Below are positions 12,818-13,662 of a DNA stretch of 13,662 bases, in pieces. The translations under genes were made by a program, and so were the position numbers. Under the pieces are notes generated by a model, which was given only the letters and a program-made list of their open reading frames with translations, was not told the DNA's origin and ran no database searches. Source of the DNA: Alphaproteobacteria bacterium (GTDB lineage Bacteria; Pseudomonadota; Alphaproteobacteria; ATCC43930; CGMCC-115725); the NCBI GenBank assembly GCA_030040495.1, contig JASHTP010000388.1:1-13662 (forward strand). Direction: 5' to 3'. Numbering within the stretch: the stretch's first letter is position 1; every line of letters begins with the position of its first letter.

Positions 12818-13662
12818 GCCCGCTCCGGCTCTACCGCGCCGCCACCATCCTGCTGGGTCCGCTGGTGACGCTCTACCTCGTCCGCCGCATGGCGCGCGGC
12901 AAGGAGGAGCGCGCGCGCTTCGCCGAGCGCCGCGGCAAGGCCAGCGGCGCGCGGCCGGAGGGGCCGCTGGTCTGGGTGCATGCGGCGAGCATCGGCGAGG
13001 CGGTGTCGATGCTGGCGCTGATCGACACCCTCATCGCCGAGCGCCCGGCGATTTCGGTGCTGGTCACCACCGGCACCGTCACCTCGGCGCATCTGCTGGC
13101 GTCGCGCCTGCCGGCGGGGCGCGCGTTCCATCAATACGTGCCGGTCGACCTGCCCGCCTATGTGCGGCGCTTCCTCGACCATTGGCGGCCCGATCTCGCG
13201 CTCTGGGTCGAATCCGAGCTGTGGCCCAACCTCGTCACCGAGACCGCGGCGCGCGACATCCCGCTGCTGCTGATCAACGCCCGCATGTCGCAGCGCTCCT
13301 TCGAAGGCTGGCGGCGCTGGCCGCGGCTCGCCGCGCCGGTGATCGGCGCCTTCGATCTCTGCCTGGCGCAGGACGTGGTGCAGGCCGAGCGGCTGCGCCG
13401 GCTCGGCGCGCGGCGCGCGCTCTGCGTCGGCAACCTCAAAGCCGCGGCAGGGCCGCTGCCGGCGAACGAAGCGGAGCTGGCGAAGCTCGCGGCGCAGGCG
13501 GCGGGACGGCCGCTCTGGCTTGCCGCCTGCACTCATGAAGGCGAGGAGCGGGCGGCGGCGGCGGCGCATCGCGCGCTGAAGGCGCGGTGGCCCGACCTGC
13601 TCAGCATCATCGTGCCGCGCCATCCCGCGCGCGCCAGCGCGGTGGCGGCGCTGCTGCGCGGT
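12814..13662 (+). CDS. waaA: 3-deoxy-D-manno-octulosonic acid transferase WaaA/KdtA (cut by window edge)
   Basis: Transfers Kdo from CMP-Kdo to lipid A precursor at the cytoplasmic face of the inner membrane. The frame is open to the right edge, giving 283 residues of a protein usually about 420-440 long. An N-terminal membrane anchor spans about 9-24 (AATILLGPLVTLYLV). HAASIGEAVS (56-65) holds E62, the general base equivalent to E. coli E60. LVTTGTVTSAHLL, FHQYVPVDLPAYVRRFL, WVESELWPNLV and INARMSQRSFEGW are classic GT-B N-domain segments; CVGNLKA and LWLAACTHEGEE start the C-domain that binds CMP-Kdo. The ATG overlaps the preceding stop by four bases (ATGA), with GGGAGAGAG upstream. Whether it adds one or two Kdo residues cannot be judged. 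lpxK often follows in alphaproteobacteria but lies outside the window. Confidence 0.95.
   Translation, partial: MSPLRLYRAATILLGPLVTLYLVRRMARGKEERARFAERRGKASGARPEGPLVWVHAASIGEAVSMLALIDTLIAERPAISVLVTTGTVTSAHLLASRLPAGRAFHQYVPVDLPAYVRRFLDHWRPDLALWVESELWPNLVTETAARDIPLLLINARMSQRSFEGWRRWPRLAAPVIGAFDLCLAQDVVQAERLRRLGARRALCVGNLKAAAGPLPANEAELAKLAAQAAGRPLWLAACTHEGEERAAAAAHRALKARWPDLLSIIVPRHPARASAVAALLRG

Noticed and set aside
12613..13623. A 336-codon minus-strand frame over waaA
   Set aside because: The plus strand shows WaaA motifs throughout this interval and the antisense translation has the usual low-complexity arginine-rich look.
1..13662. CRISPR arrays, tRNA or rRNA genes, insertion sequences, prophage or toxin-antitoxin genes
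   Set aside because: I looked for regularly spaced repeats, tRNA-like cloverleaf sequences, transposase motifs and small paired genes on both strands and saw none.

Overview
This window reads as a core chromosomal segment of a very GC-rich alphaproteobacterium (roughly 70% G+C by eye). A Rhodospirillales-like lineage is my best guess, but no rRNA or other marker fixes it. The evidence is the gene content: plant/alphaproteobacterial-type gshA beside rsmE, a small DUF4170 protein, a CheZ of the alphaproteobacterial type, and an msbA-DUF374-waaA lipid A/Kdo block. Twelve complete genes and two genes cut by the window ends cover almost everything. The longest gene-free stretch is 145 bp (7670-7814). 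I see no rRNA, tRNA, CRISPR array, transposase, prophage or plasmid function.

Layout. (1) 1-1375, minus strand: rsmE followed by gshA (gshA runs off the left edge). (2) 1476-3063, plus strand: ubiA overlapping a lysine-methyltransferase-like gene of the ETF-beta type. (3) 3051-3266, minus: DUF4170 protein, overlapping the methyltransferase tail to tail. (4) 3365-4873, plus: ubiD. (5) 4964-6566, minus: a lone cheZ and, upstream of it, a pirin gene. (6) 6686-9155, plus: an ACMSD-like amidohydrolase, an intergenic inverted repeat, then pmbA/tldE. (7) 9165-10076, minus: a diacylglycerol/lipid kinase. (8) 10219 to the right edge, plus: msbA, a DUF374 acyltransferase-like gene and waaA, tightly packed as an operon that makes and exports the Kdo-lipid A core.

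How genes work together. ubiA and ubiD catalyse consecutive steps of ubiquinone synthesis. The gene overlapping ubiA resembles an enzyme that methylates the electron-transfer flavoprotein, whose electrons enter the ubiquinone pool. MsbA flips lipid A-core, WaaA adds Kdo, and the DUF374 protein and lipid kinase are plausible membrane-lipid partners.

No novel system is evident. The most informative non-coding signals are a perfect TTAA-N7-TTAA box (CtrA consensus) at the -35 position of the orphan cheZ; inverted repeats that swallow the stop codons at all three convergent gene junctions, one of which makes both proteins end in Gln-Pro-Gly; a face-to-face pair of -10 elements between DUF4170 and ubiD; and recurrent TATAGT/CATAGT/TATGAT hexamers at similar distances from start codons.
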